A DNA stretch of 64,000 nucleotides from Gautieria morchelliformis (lineage: Eukaryota > Basidiomycota > Agaricomycetes > Gomphales > Gomphaceae). The notes beneath the pieces are model-generated. The model searched no databases, had not been told where the DNA came from, and saw nothing but the letters and a program-made list of their open reading frames with translations. The DNA lies in contig WHVA01000280.1 of the NCBI GenBank assembly GCA_015179125.1, positions 62,001-126,000 of the forward strand, written 5' to 3'. Shown here one piece after another: positions 37,982-49,792 of this stretch; position 1 is the first letter of the stretch, and the number at the start of each line of letters is the position of its first letter. The position numbers and the translations under genes were made by a program.

Positions 37982-38927
37982 ATCGCTTTACCGTGCGTAA
38001 AGGGTTCGGGTCCGGGTTCGTTGTTCGTCGTCGCACATTTTTATGCCCGCAACGACTCGCCTTTGGTCACGTGCGAGTCAGGTGTAGTGCGTTATTCGCT
38101 AGGGCCTCTTTCGCGCACCTCTGTTCCAGCGCAGTAAATACCAGCTTTGCGCCCCTCGTCCTCTGTGACGGCAGCTGCGGCACAGTCCACCCGTATATAT
38201 GTCCCCGCGGGACGTACGGCGCACTCGCACGGGCCAGACAAACCCCGACAGAGGTTGGACTTACGCCAGCTGCCGTCAAAGGTGTAGAACTTTACCTCTG
38301 TATTTATGTAACTCAAGCACAGTAGGATGGATGCACGCCAGTCCTAGCCATTACTGTAACAAGATGCGGCGTAAATTCACGGAAATGGTAACTCTGAACC
38401 GAATTATGCTCACTTATGAAGCATTAGCATTTTGGATAATGCATGTAGCAGTAGCAGTGGAATTGGCAGCCGTCATCTCCTGCCAGTGCACCTGGATTAC
38501 GCCATGAGCCTCACACGTGCAGTATCAGTACGCGTCGAAAGCCCCTCTAGATAACGGGCATCAAATATATATGACAAGCATAGCCCATGGCGAGACCGTA
38601 AACAGGTGATTGTCTTGCAGATCGTCGTCGCGCTACTCGGGGCGCCGTACGGTGGAGGTGCACCGTAGTGAGAGGCGGGATATGGCGCACGTGCATCGTA
38701 CTGGGAGGCGGCGTATGGTGCCGGTTCACCGTACGTGTGAAGGCGCCATACGGTGCACCTGCGTAAGGAGTCGGTCACCGCATGTGGATATATACCGAAA
38801 GCGCTCAGCACTCTACTTCCGACACGCCGCTCAGGGCAGAGATTGATGGGTGTGGCGTGATCGTGATCGCGTGGCGTAATGAACTCCTCGTGGCGTGATC
38901 GTGATCACGTGGCGCGTGCCTGAGCGC
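37982..38927. other. Stretch without a recognised gene, with GC-rich repeats
   Basis: 38600-38811 has imperfect repeats (GGTGCACCGTA-like) that read on the minus strand as a Pro-Tyr-Ala repeat (APYxASxY, PPYGAP). It could be a low-complexity exon tail, but no gene model is supported. 38830-38920 has two copies of GTGGCGTGATCGTGATC. Confidence 0.45.
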
Positions 38928-40773
38928 GGTAATGCGGCACCGCGCGCTGCCGGGAGCCAAGAATAGAAACAGGGCTGGATTCGAAGATCGGAGGAAGCGC
39001 GCGGTTCTCGGCTTGCATGCTTCGGGGCTTCTGCTTCCTAAGCTGATGCGTGCCTTGTGGCGTGGTGTGTTGACGTTCTTGGATTTGCGAGCGGTGTCGA
39101 GCCATCGGCATATAACCCGCCACAACACCCAGTCGGTGCTGTCCCCTTGCCTTGCGTCCTCTCTCCTCGAAAATCCCAACATGGCGTGGCAGCGAAATGG
39201 TCTGCGTGCTTCTGGAGACGGGCTGATCGGCAGGTTTGCCTTGCAATGCTTGCCTTCTGCTTCATAAGCGTGCCTTGTGGACTGGCCTGCGCGCTTGGCG
39301 TGAATCGAGCCTATAAGCATCAATCTGGTGCCCGATCGATCACAGAGCGATCACTTCGATCGCATGGCGGCCACGCGTCCCGAACCTGATCTGTTCCTTC
39401 GGCTTCGGGTTCCTGGCTACATCTTAAGTCAATTCCTCGCTTCTTCCCTTCTCTTGCTAACTTGGCGCTGCGGCGCTTCTGTTGTTGTCAATCGCAATTT
39501 GGCGCTGGGTGTTTCCCATAAGCGCTGGTACATCCGGAAAACCTGAAATTCTGGTTGCGGCGCCTACCAGCACGTTGCATCACGACATGTAGCCCACGTA
39601 GTTGCGCGCGTGGCTGCATTAGTGCTCAGCACTCAAACGTCCCTATGTATCATATGTTAGATACATATCTGACGCCTTTCTATCATGATGACGATGAATA
39701 CCAAACACCTGAACGACGAAATGTGGGATGGACCATAGCCCGCACTACGTCCATCTCCCCACTTGGAATGCATTCCATTTTCGAGGCCTGTGCAGGGCGC
39801 CGAGGAGTGCATGCCTGTAGTTGGGGATGTGCTTCGCGAGGCCATCCGCTGGCAGGCGTCTGCGTGCGTCTGTAGCCCTACTCCCGCCCCGCCATCCATC
39901 AGGCCCTCACCCGCCTTCTCCTTTATCTCCCCTACCTCATACATGCCTGATATAGCACTGGCATCCGTCCCTGTGCTGCTCGTACAGCCTCCTGACACCG
40001 CATATGTTGCGATGCGGCCGTGCTCTTGGCTGCTCTTGGCCAAACTCCACTTCTCAACGGGGTCGGCGCGAGGCGTGAAAGACAATTTGTAGACTCGAAC
40101 GTGAGGCGCTTCCTCATCTCCACTGTGAGTAGGTGTCAGTAACTATCTAGTGTGCATGGAGAGGAGCAAGAAGTAAAACTAAATATAAAAAAGGATGGCA
40201 GACGGCGAGAAAAATCTAGAACAGAAAGTCTGAACGTGCCTCCACAGAGCGCGCACACGAAAGGGGTTGCGCCGTAAAGCATGTCAGGAGTGGAGCTATT
40301 ACCGGCACATAGCGACAGAAAAGGCAATTAATGGAAGCACCCAGCGCCAAGTTACCAAGAGAATGAGGAAGTGACGTAAGATGTAGCCAGGAACCCGAAG
40401 CCGAAGGAGGCTCGAGACACGTGGCCGCCATGCAAGGCAGAATTCACCGAGAAATTCTAGGCGCCTTAGCTAATTATCAATGCCGCCTGACTGCCAGATA
40501 TATGGAGCATCGCATCAGTGACGTATGTGTACCGCCATTAGCTCGCAATCGTGATCGATCGGCAATCAAATGGATTGATATGCTATACCTATTTAGGCTC
40601 GATTCACGTCAAGCGCGCAGACCACTTCGCTGCCAACGCCACAAGGCACGCATCAGCTTAGGAAGCAGAAGCCCCGAAGCATGCAAGCCGAGAACCGCGC
40701 GCTTGCTCTGATCTTCGAATCCAGTCCCCTGTTTCTATTTCTCGGTCCCGGCAGCGCGCGGTGCCGCATTACC
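38928..40773. mobile_element. Long terminal-inverted-repeat element, 1846 bp
   Basis: Left arm 38928-39062 and right arm 40649-40773 are about 94 percent identical in inverted orientation, both starting GGTAATGCGGCACCGC. A second block continues the symmetry (39280-39545 against about 40300-40640), with an extra about 215 bp in the left arm (39063-39277). The core (39546-40300) has frames on both strands without recognisable domains. No target duplication is evident. The superfamily is unknown; it could be a foldback element or a non-autonomous DNA transposon. Confidence 0.72.
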
Positions 40774-41617
40774 CTCAATTCGGTTGCGACTCATCACACG
40801 TGGTGATGTAACCGTTAGTACACACCGGCGAATTATGTAAGGGTCGGTATACTGATGATGGTTTACGAAGAACATTGATGGTGCTAACCTTCTGTGACAG
40901 ACATGACAGACATGCACTATACGGGCAGGCAGGACATCGACAGTGCATCGGACGTGCAACCCTCTCCTGGCTGACCGTCCATTGTGCAGAACGGTCTGCG
41001 GAGTCCTGAACCGAAGCCATCACACGCTCGCGTCCTAGTTGAACCAATGCAACGGATTCTGCATCGCCTATTGATAAGGAGTCGTAAGCGGTGGAGGGAC
41101 ATTCAAGCCATGAGAAAGCCGTAGGATGATACTGATGGAACAAAGCAAACATTGGGCTCAATTGTCGTCCGTGTGCGCTATGGTGGTGGGTGTGTGTTGA
41201 ATAGAGAAGACAATGTAAGTAATAATGATGCTCAGGGCTGTGGGCGTCGCCAGATAAGGAACCAGGATGCACTCGAGGTACGATGGTGCTATAATATGCG
41301 TGCGTTCACCCTGCATTACTTGAAGCATTCAGCACGTTGACCATGCCGACTCGCATCCAGAGCAGAACAACGCTGCTTACCACTTAGCTTGGTGGCATAC
41401 CATTCGTGCCGAAGACGGCCCCCAACGCTCGTCTCCAATTACAGCCGCATCGCATCGATGGTCAGTCTGTCATACACGCCCGCAGTGTGACCCAAGTGTC
41501 GCTGATCTCTGGTGTTAGACATGATTATCACGCTGAGCAGCACACACGTTCGCAGCACAATTTCCCATCGCGCAACGCATAGGTGGCGCTGGACAATAAC
41601 AGAACTTGGAGACGTGC
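40774..41617. other. Stretch without a recognised gene
   Basis: Open frames on both strands (for example 40775-41272 minus) show no motif I recognise. Borders are the long-TIR element and the LTR of Copia D. Confidence 0.45.
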
Positions 41618-41840
41618 TGTAGAACGAAGGAGTTATAATAGACTGATTATTCTATGATCTACTTGAGATCATCTGCCTTTATATACAAAATACGATGTCC
41701 ATTGTATTATTAATATCTTAGAGCAGCTTTGCCGATGCGATGCCGGTGCACCGGCAACCCGGAGTTGAGAGCGTTCTCGAACTTCCGGCTAAGTGCGTGC
41801 CTGCTCTGCCTCAGCCGTATCATCGTCCCGATTACTAACA
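41618..41840 (-). repeat. 3' LTR of Copia D, minus copy
   Basis: 223 bp, preceded on the minus strand by the purine tract GAGGGGGAG. Confidence 0.9.
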
Positions 41841-42463
41841 CTCCCCCTCAGCAAGAAGTCCCTTCTGGAAAATCCTAATTTCCCTAATAAATACCTATGT
41901 TGGTGTAAATACAGTCCCTTCGTAAATATGTCCGCTAGGTTCTCCTTCGTCGGTACGTACATAAGTGTTGCCTCATGAGAGGCCACTTTCTCACGGATGA
42001 AGTGATATGCGACGTTGATATGTTTGGTACGCGCATGGTACATTGCGTCATGTGATAGTGTGATGGCGCCTAGATTGTCTGATCGAAGTGATGTGGGCTG
42101 GGTTTGATCTATTCCTAGCTCCTCGATGAAGCGCCTCAGCCAGATCAATTGCTTGGCGCCCTCGGTGAGTGCCATGTATTCGGCCTCCGTAGTAGATAAC
42201 GCGATCGTTCGCTGCTTCTTCGAGCTCCATGCAATGGCTCCCCCTCCTAGTATAGCTACATAGCCACTAATAGACAGTGCGTCGTTTCTATTAGCATAAT
42301 CCGAATCAATGAATATTTTGAGGTTGAGACCAGTGTCTTGTTGGATGGTTATGCCGTCGTCACGTGACCCCTTGAGGTACCTGAGCGCGTGCTTGAGCGC
42401 CATCCAGTGCTCGGCTCCATAAGTAGTAGTGAATTGCCTTAAGTGTTGTACGGTAAAAGCCAA
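41789..42463 (-). CDS. Copia D RNase H, minus copy (fossil part)
   Basis: 224-residue frame with IFIDSDYANRNDALSISGY, LTEGAKQLIWLRRFIEELG and SDNLGAITLSHD, the Copia RNase H signature. Confidence 0.9.
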   Translation of the reverse strand: MAFTVQHLRQFTTTYGAEHWMALKHALRYLKGSRDDGITIQQDTGLNLKIFIDSDYANRNDALSISGYVAILGGGAIAWSSKKQRTIALSTTEAEYMALTEGAKQLIWLRRFIEELGIDQTQPTSLRSDNLGAITLSHDAMYHARTKHINVAYHFIREKVASHEATLMYVPTKENLADIFTKGLYLHQHRYLLGKLGFSRRDFLLRGSVSNRDDDTAEAEQART

Positions 42464-44650
42464 ATCAGGTCGCGTGCTGTGAGCTTGATCATTTTGTGTA
42501 GAGGTGTAGATATGGAATGAGCCGTCGCCATGTTGAAGCGATCAAGTATGATGTCGATGTAATGTCCTTGGGACATAGTCAGCGTTCCCTCATCCCTATT
42601 CCTTTCAACCCTAATTCCCAAGATTTTCTTCATTTTTCCTAAATCTGTCAAAGGGAATTTTCCATGAAGCTCCCCCTTGAGCTTAACCATCCCTCCTTTG
42701 GAATCAGCAAATAGTCCGAAGTCGTCCACGTATACTGATATGACTTTGATTGAGTCCTTATCTTGTCTGATATAGACGCATTCATCGGCTGTGCTTTGGT
42801 GGAAGCCGAGATCAAGTAGTAATTTGCATAAGTGCTGATGCCAAGCTCATCCCAATTGCTTGAGTCCGTAGAGCGCTCTGTATATTCTTAGAACACGTCC
42901 AGATCCATCATCAAAACCGTCAGGCTGGCGCATGTAGATTTCCTCATCTATGGTTGAATTGAGATAGGTGCCTTTGACATCCATCATTTCGATTTCCCAA
43001 TCGAGTGTGTTTGTGATGGCTAATAGAACACGTAGTGAATCGAACTTGACCACAGGTGAAGTTATTTCATAATAATCCATCCCTGGCCTCTGTGTGAATC
43101 CCTGAGCCACAACCCTCGCTTTGGCTTTATCAAATTGTCCATCCGGTTGCGTTTTGACAGTGCATACCCATCGGCAACCGATAGCTACTCATCCAGGTGG
43201 TAGTCTGTTAATTCCCATGTTCCTAACGTCTTATGTTGGTCCATTTCAATTTCCATCGCTTTCTCCCAGATCGGTGCATCATCACGTGATACCGCTGCTC
43301 TGTAATTCTCAGGTTCAGTAACAATTTCTCTTGTTATGTAAATCTGCAAGGTGCGTCCTGAATCATTCAGCTTCCGGTAATCTGACCTTTGAGTGATATG
43401 CACGCTCCGTCGAATCTGTGGAGCTGGCGCTTGTTCAGGTGGATCAGGGGTGGGCGTCATCTGGGGTGATGACGTCTGCGGGGTAGATGGGATCGGGTCC
43501 GGCACATGCTCACGCTGTGAGTGCTCCCCCTCGAGTGGTGCCGTGTCATCATCGTCTTTATCTAGGATAGGATAGAGTCTATTGTTGTTTTCGTCAAATG
43601 TAATGTTTCTAGAAATTTGAACATGTTTTGAGGCTTTATTGTAATACCTCCAGGCTTTTGCATGTTCAGCTACTCCGACGAATATGTGTTCTTCTGCCTT
43701 TGGAGCAATTTTAGCTCAACGTTGATCTGGCACCATAACCCAGCAGTTTGTCCCGAATTCCTCTAGACGTGCTATGTTCGGCTTCTTGCTGAATAGTGCC
43801 TGGAATGGCGTTGCGTCATCTCCAAGCGCTCGCGTGGGTGACCAATTTTTGATATAACACGCGTAAGCCACGGCCTTGGGCCAGAGTATTTTTGGCAGGT
43901 TCTTGGCGAATATCATCGCCCGTGCGTGCTCGAGTAAGGTCCGGTTGAGTCGTTCTGCGATTCCATTCTGGGCTGGGGAGTATGGAGCTGTTGTCTCCAT
44001 GATAATGCCATGTCTTGCACAAAATTCTTTGAAATTTTATTGACATATTCCCCGCCATTGCCTGAGCAAAGCCTCTTCAGCTTCTGACCTGTTTGGGTCT
44101 CGAGAAATGCTTTGTATGTTTTGAAGTGCCTGAGCGCTTCATCTTTGGTGCTCCTGAAATAGATTACAGTGTACCTCGATTTGATGTCCGTGAAAGAATA
44201 AAAGTATTTTTCACGCAACGGTCCCTCAGTCTGGGCAGGCCCCCATACATCGGATACTGTTAGGTCACCGACCTGATCAACAGTGTCCTCGGCTCTTTTG
44301 GGGAACGGCTCCACATGCTGTTTGCCTTGTATGCAAGCTTTGCACTGACTCAGCTCCTTTGACTCGTCAATCTCGAGTCCAGTAACTAGGTTGTTAGATT
44401 TCAACATTTTTATAGAATTTATGTTAACATGCCTGAGTATCCTGTGCCATTTGTCCCATGACCGTCCCTTTGCCACTGCAGCAAAAAGCCGTGCCTCGAC
44501 TGATCGGGTGACCCGTGCCTTCATACAGAATAGCCTCCTGTGCTTCTGTCCCTGTGCAAAAATAACTCTGGCACGTGATTTGAATTCGACGCTGGTGCCT
44601 GTAAATGTGGCCGTGTTGCCCTTATCAGTTAGACGCCCTACACTGATAAG

Positions 44651-45885
44651 TGTCATGACGCGTTTATTTCCCATACTTGCATACTCTATCCTCGCATTTC
44701 TCACTCCATTTCCATGTTCACTCCGATTGCCCTTGCCCTGTTCGGCAACCGATCTTCGCTTTTCGTACCACTCACCATAGCCACGCCATCAACGCACGAT
44801 CGACGCCTTTGGACCGACCTGGTGGTTCATCACTGGTCCTATCACCTCCTCTGCTCAACCCTCTTTTGATGGTGTTCCTATGATCAGATTGTCATGACTT
44901 GTGTATTTCCTGCACCTTGGTATCCCCATCTCCCCTTTCGCCATACCTCCTCCACCTTCGCTCGGCTTCGCCCCTCACTTCGACCACTCCTCCCCTATGT
45001 CCTCTCCGTTCGCCCTTCGTTGCATTCGCCGAACAGCCATTCGCTGCTCACATCATTCACCAGCAGGAACACCATCAAATACGAATCAATACCATTTACC
45101 CGGCGTGATGGTTCATCACTAACCCCATCATCTTCTCAATCCAACCCCTTTGGGTGTTCATATGGCCAAAGTGTGTTCACGGGACGTCCCTTCCATAGGT
45201 CATGTGGGATCAACCCAGTAGACGAAGAGTCCGTGCAGGGTGGCATGTATGCGGGTCCCAAGACATGGTTTCATACATAAGTGCCTTCGCCACCTTTACT
45301 CTCCGTCGTTTCATGTTCGCACTCTTCCCTCACTCTATTGTATGTTTATTCCATCTACTTAGTATCATGACTGCGCACCCCTATCCAACCCTGACTCATG
45401 ACGGCCTCTTTCCTATTCGCTGATACCTTACAAGCATTCGATATAAGTAGTTTGCATTCGCATGTACATTCCTCAGTTCAATTATCATACGTCGTCCACC
45501 TTGTGCAAACTTGACCTCACTGTGATCATTGTTTTTGAGCCTTCTCCTGGAGATTTCTATCTTCGACCAGAAGAGGACTTAGGCATTACTGGTGAGTTCT
45601 CATACATCATCTTTGTTACCTTAGCCTTCGAACTATTTTCTGTGCTGACGGCGAAGGGATTGTTGCTACTTAGACAACCCTTCCGTGACACCTTGCACAT
45701 TAAGTGCCACGGGCTATTTTGCTACGACTGTAGATAGGGCGAGCTCCGCTCGGGAAGCCCTCTTATCTTGTGAACATTTATTGGTTCACCTATTCGCCGA
45801 ACGGCATACTTATTTGCACAAGTCATTCAGGCATTCGCTGTGTTCACTAATACACGATATTAACGCCTAAAAACCAATCTTGACA
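44651..45885 (+). mobile_element. 1235-bp insertion with TG...CA ends and TSD ATAAG (solo LTR-like, family E)
   Basis: Interrupts Copia D exactly between two ATAAG pentamers (44646-44650 and 45886-45890). Ends are TGTCATGACG and AATCTTGACA, giving TGTCA/TGACA terminal symmetry as in LTRs. It has an internal imperfect duplication around TGATGGTTCATCACT (about 44820-44880 and 45105-45165) and no recognisable coding sequence. Its last about 320 bp recur inverted at 47441-47760. Confidence 0.75.
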
Positions 45886-46357
45886 ATAAGGTTGTTCAGC
45901 ACATCTGGTGCATGCTTGACGTCACATAGCTTGATTGTGTTTGTCTTGGTGCCAACTTTAATTCCATGTATATAGTGCCTTGGCCTTGTGTATGTAGTAC
46001 TGCTCCAGGTGAAATTCCTTCAATTTCCGATGGCTCCTCGGCATAGCTAGCGAAATCATTTCGGCTTCGAGCTATGTGTGTTGTTGCCGCTAAATCGGCT
46101 AGCCTGTCGGACGCAGATATAGCGCTGTATGCTACCTCCTTAGATACAAACGCGAAGTCCTTTTCTTCCGCTTGTTTAACTGTCTCTTTGTTCCCTGACT
46201 TGAACCACTTTGGCGCTTGGCCTTCCTTGCTGCCACCTTTCGCCCAGCAGTCCTTCACGTAATGACCCTGTTTGCCACAATTTCGGCACTTTCCCTTCGT
46301 TGCTCCTGGGTCATCTTTCCTGGGCCTGTGATGTTGCTGCGCCTTAAGCGCTGTCTG

Positions 46358-46969
46358 TCATGCTGATCCGGCTTTCCATGCTCGATCCTCATCGAGCACT
46401 CGAGCTATTAATATATCAGCTGTCGTTCCGGCTCCACTGGCGTTTACTGCCATAATAAATGCTGACCAAGAATCTGGTAATGACATCAGCAACGTGTTCG
46501 AGAACTCGGTGTCACTGATGTAATGTCCCCGTGCATTGAGTTCCTGTTGAATGCCGCAGAGCTTGCGTACGTACTCCTCCATGTTCGTGCCGTCCTCGGC
46601 AAGTGTCCGGAAGAAATCTCTTCGGAGATTTACAATCCCCATGGCTCCCTTAGATTCGAATATTGCTTGTAAAATAGTCCATACAGCAAATGCAGACATT
46701 GTCTGATTGATGTAAACTAGTTGTTCATCGGCGACTCTGAGGCAAATTTTTTTTCTAGCTTTTTTGTCCTTCCTTCTCCAATCGTCGATTTCCTGCTGTT
46801 CGGTCACAGTGATGTTGCCAGCATCTGCCAGTCTCGGTTCCATCTCCCTGTTGATAGCCACATCCCACAGATCCAAAGAATCGAGTATCCACTCGAGCCG
46901 CCGGTGCCACGCCGCGTAATTATCCCCGTTCAAGGGGTCAATCTTGTACGTGTTATTGCTACTCGACAT
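46358..46969 (-). CDS. Copia D gag, minus copy (fossil part)
   Basis: 203-residue frame collinear with the first 203 residues of the plus-strand polyprotein (YAAWHRRLEWILDSLDLWDV; QQELNARGHYISDTEFSNT). Confidence 0.9.
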   Translation of the reverse strand: MSSSNNTYKIDPLNGDNYAAWHRRLEWILDSLDLWDVAINREMEPRLADAGNITVTEQQEIDDWRRKDKKARKKICLRVADEQLVYINQTMSAFAVWTILQAIFESKGAMGIVNLRRDFFRTLAEDGTNMEEYVRKLCGIQQELNARGHYISDTEFSNTLLMSLPDSWSAFIMAVNASGAGTTADILIARVLDEDRAWKAGSA

Positions 46970-47059
46970 TGTCGATTGGTATTGAGTTGGTGGAGTATAG
47001 AGTGTATTTGGGATAAGCTAGGTCTTGTACTAATTTAGTTATGGCCGGGGCCCATAACC

Positions 47060-47282
47060 TGTGGAACAAAGGAGTTATAATAAGTTGTTGTTCTACGATC
47101 TACACAAGATCGTCTGTCCTTATATACTAAATATGATGTTCCTATATTACTAACCCTTCGAGCTGATGCTGTGCCGATGCCATGCTGGTGCACCAGTATC
47201 CCGGAGTCGAGAGTGTTCTCGAACTCCTGGCTAAATGCGTGCCGGCTCTACCTCGGCCGTATCATTGTCCCGATTACTAACA
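47060..47282 (-). repeat. 5' LTR of Copia D, minus copy
   Basis: 223 bp, followed on the minus strand by the initiator-tRNA type primer site. Confidence 0.9.
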
Positions 47283-47440
47283 TGAACACCAGGATCCACA
47301 CCCATACAAGACAGTTCCCACGGGATGGTAACAGGAAAAGGACCTGCAGGGAATGGGAGTGCACTCAAGATCGTCAAAATTTCCTCACCGTAAACAGCGA
47401 GAACACATCGTAAAATTACCCGAAAAGGAGACGAGGTATG

Positions 47441-47760
47441 TGTCAAGATTGGTTTTTAGGCGTTAATATCGTGTATTAGTGAACAGAGCGAATGCCCGAA
47501 TGACTTGTGCGAATAAGTATGCCGTTCGGCGAATAGGTGAACCAATAAATGTTCACAAGATAAGAGGGCTGCCTGAGCAGAGCTCGCCCTATCTACAGTC
47601 GTAGTGAAGTAGCCCGTGACACTTGACGATGTAACGTGCAAGGTGCCATGGAAGGGTTGTCTAAGTAGCGACAATCCCTTCGCCGTCAGCACAGAAAATA
47701 GTTTGAAGGCTAAGGTAACGACGATGAAGTATGAGAACTCACCAGTGATGCCTAAGTCCA
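47441..47760 (-). repeat. Inverted partial copy of the family E terminus
   Basis: Begins TGTCAAGATTGG at 47441 and matches the reverse complement of 45560-45885 at roughly 90 percent up to GGACTTAGGCAT near 47757. It then gives way to the DUF6570-like fragment. Confidence 0.75.
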
Positions 47761-48689
47761 ACAAAAACAACACTAAGCATCCTGTTCAAATCCACAGGAG
47801 AACGTGGAAGTGAGTCCGCAACGGATATGACATTCATGTCATGAGCACAAGTATTCCTGTGGAAAACGCGAGGTTGTGCAGGATCACCTGAATCATACAG
47901 TCGTGTAACATGTGCGGTGATACGATAAAGGGAACAAACCATCTCTTCAACCCAAGTCAAGTCGATAAACCCGTCAGGTAATTGACCCCAATACAGCTGA
48001 TTCTTAAAAGTGAAACACGGAACTTTGCCAACCTTCAACAAAAAGTGGCAATCGGGGCACAGGGATATGTTCGTGGATCTGTCTGGAAGACGTTGAGTAC
48101 CATCACGGTGGAGCATAAGGCCATTGATCACCTCGTCATCGAACATGAACTCATTAGAACACGTTTGAACAATGCAACGTGTAATAATGAACGGATCAGT
48201 CATCCATAGGAGCTCTAAATTGCATGGGGCAAGTAATCCATGTGCAGTGATGAAATCAAAGGTGCGCGAAGAAGACCTTCATTCACAAGAAGCGCACATG
48301 GGAGGTGGGGACCAGGTTGTGGCGTTGTAATAATCATGACAGCAGGAAAGGATGGTATCGTTAGGAATAACCTTAGGCCAACCAGCCAGGTCAGCAGCAG
48401 AGCGAACAGCGGAGTCATCCAGTTTTCGAAGTTTGCATTCGGTTCAGAGAACTTTAGTTCTTGCATGGTCACATAGTGCTGAAGGTCTGAACATCTCCGT
48501 GATGAAATCAGTAGAATAGACAGAGTTCAGCAAGAAGACGAGCTTATCATGACGAGAAACAGGCACTGACTGATCAGGAAATGACAGGTGCACGTCAGCA
48601 AGAATGTCCTCAGTGACAACCAACTCAAGCTTACAGCAACGAGCACGGAAGTGAGGTTGCGCAGGAAGCACGACTGGGAACCTTAGCAC
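47758..48689 (-). pseudogene. DUF6570-type fragment of a Helitron Rep/helicase protein
   Basis: Minus-strand pieces: 48689-48444 (LVFLLNSVYSTDFITEMF), 48472-48215, and 48203-about 47766. The last has LCPDCHFLLKVGKVPCFTF, NQLYWGQLPDGFIDLTWVEE, MVCSLYRITAHVTRLY and CAHDMNVISVADSLPRSP, a pattern I associate with the DUF6570 region at the amino end of large Agaricomycete Helitron replicase-helicases. It stops at the junction with the family E terminus, so the Helitron-like and PIF1 domains are missing. At least two frame changes lie between the pieces. A broken transposon gene. Confidence 0.6.
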
Positions 48690-49792
48690 TGACAGAAACC
48701 TCTAATCACGAACACAAGGCTGTCAAACCAGGCAGCGGCAACATCTGAACGTTGGTCATCTGAACGATGGGATCCACGAGCATGCAACCCAATTCCCACG
48801 GGTCAGTAACAGGAAGCGGACGCACAGAGAAAGGGAGGGAACACAACAACAACAAAAAATCGTCTCCGTATTTAGTGAGGACGCATAGTAAAACTAAGTG
48901 AAAATGCGAGGAGGAATGATCAGCAGATGGGGAAAGGTGAGAGGGCAATATGTAGTTAGCGCAACGTTGCTGAAGAGAGGTAAGCGACAAGCATTCAAAA
49001 AAGTTACAGTCCTCACGAAAACACGATACAATACAGTGAACAATATTTATCTTGGCACGATGGTCACTAGAAGACAAGGAAAGTTCGAGACTTGATGACA
49101 ATGACATCAAATCTAAACAGGTACGATCCAACAGATGGGATGTGAGGATTTCATAAGGAGGGCTGCACCAATAGGGTAATACAGGAGATGCAACGACAGC
49201 AGGACATTGAGACGAGGGTTGGGAGGAATCGGAGAGTAAAAGGAACATGGAGATGGAGAGCAGTCACTGAGGACGAGTAAGATGGACACAGCACGACACA
49301 AAATCAAGGTACAATCGAAGATGTCAGTTACAGCACACAAGGAAATACAGAGGACGGAGAAAACTCACCTTAGACACACGCGGGACAAGTCAGGAAAGAC
49401 GAGGTGCACTGGACAATGTGAATGCACGTTTAAACGAGAACAGGTATAAAAGAAGTGGTAATTAGCAAGTGGCGAAAGGGGAAAACGGCATGATGACGCT
49501 GGGATAACGAGGGCAAGGGCACAACGGTACCATACGATTGGGGTGACCAATGATTAATAAGAACCTGGTGACCAAGGATTATGCAGGGACAAGAAAATTC
49601 AGGCAAATGGATTATAAACCAGCGGGAGATTATGATGGGGGAATACAAAAAGGCTGACACGTGCAAAAACTTAGGAGTATCACAACCGCAATAGGTAACA
49701 GATCACGCAGGGAAAAATAAAAAAGGACAAAGTTGATCATAAAACATGACCATTACAGGTACAGCAGGAATCCTTTATAGGTTGTGTCGACA

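Larger units (their letters stand above)
41618..47282 (-). mobile_element. Ty1/Copia retrotransposon, family D, minus-strand copy with an insertion
   Basis: A second Copia D. LTRs 41618-41840 and 47060-47282; PBS GGTTATGGGCCCC (minus) after the latter; gag 46969-46358; zinc knuckle and protease region 46300-45890; integrase region 44650-43716; RT and RNase H 43505-41789. It is split by the insertion 44651-45885. Coding parts are degraded with many breaks, more than in the plus-strand copy. Flanks CGTGC and TGAAC do not match. Confidence 0.94.
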
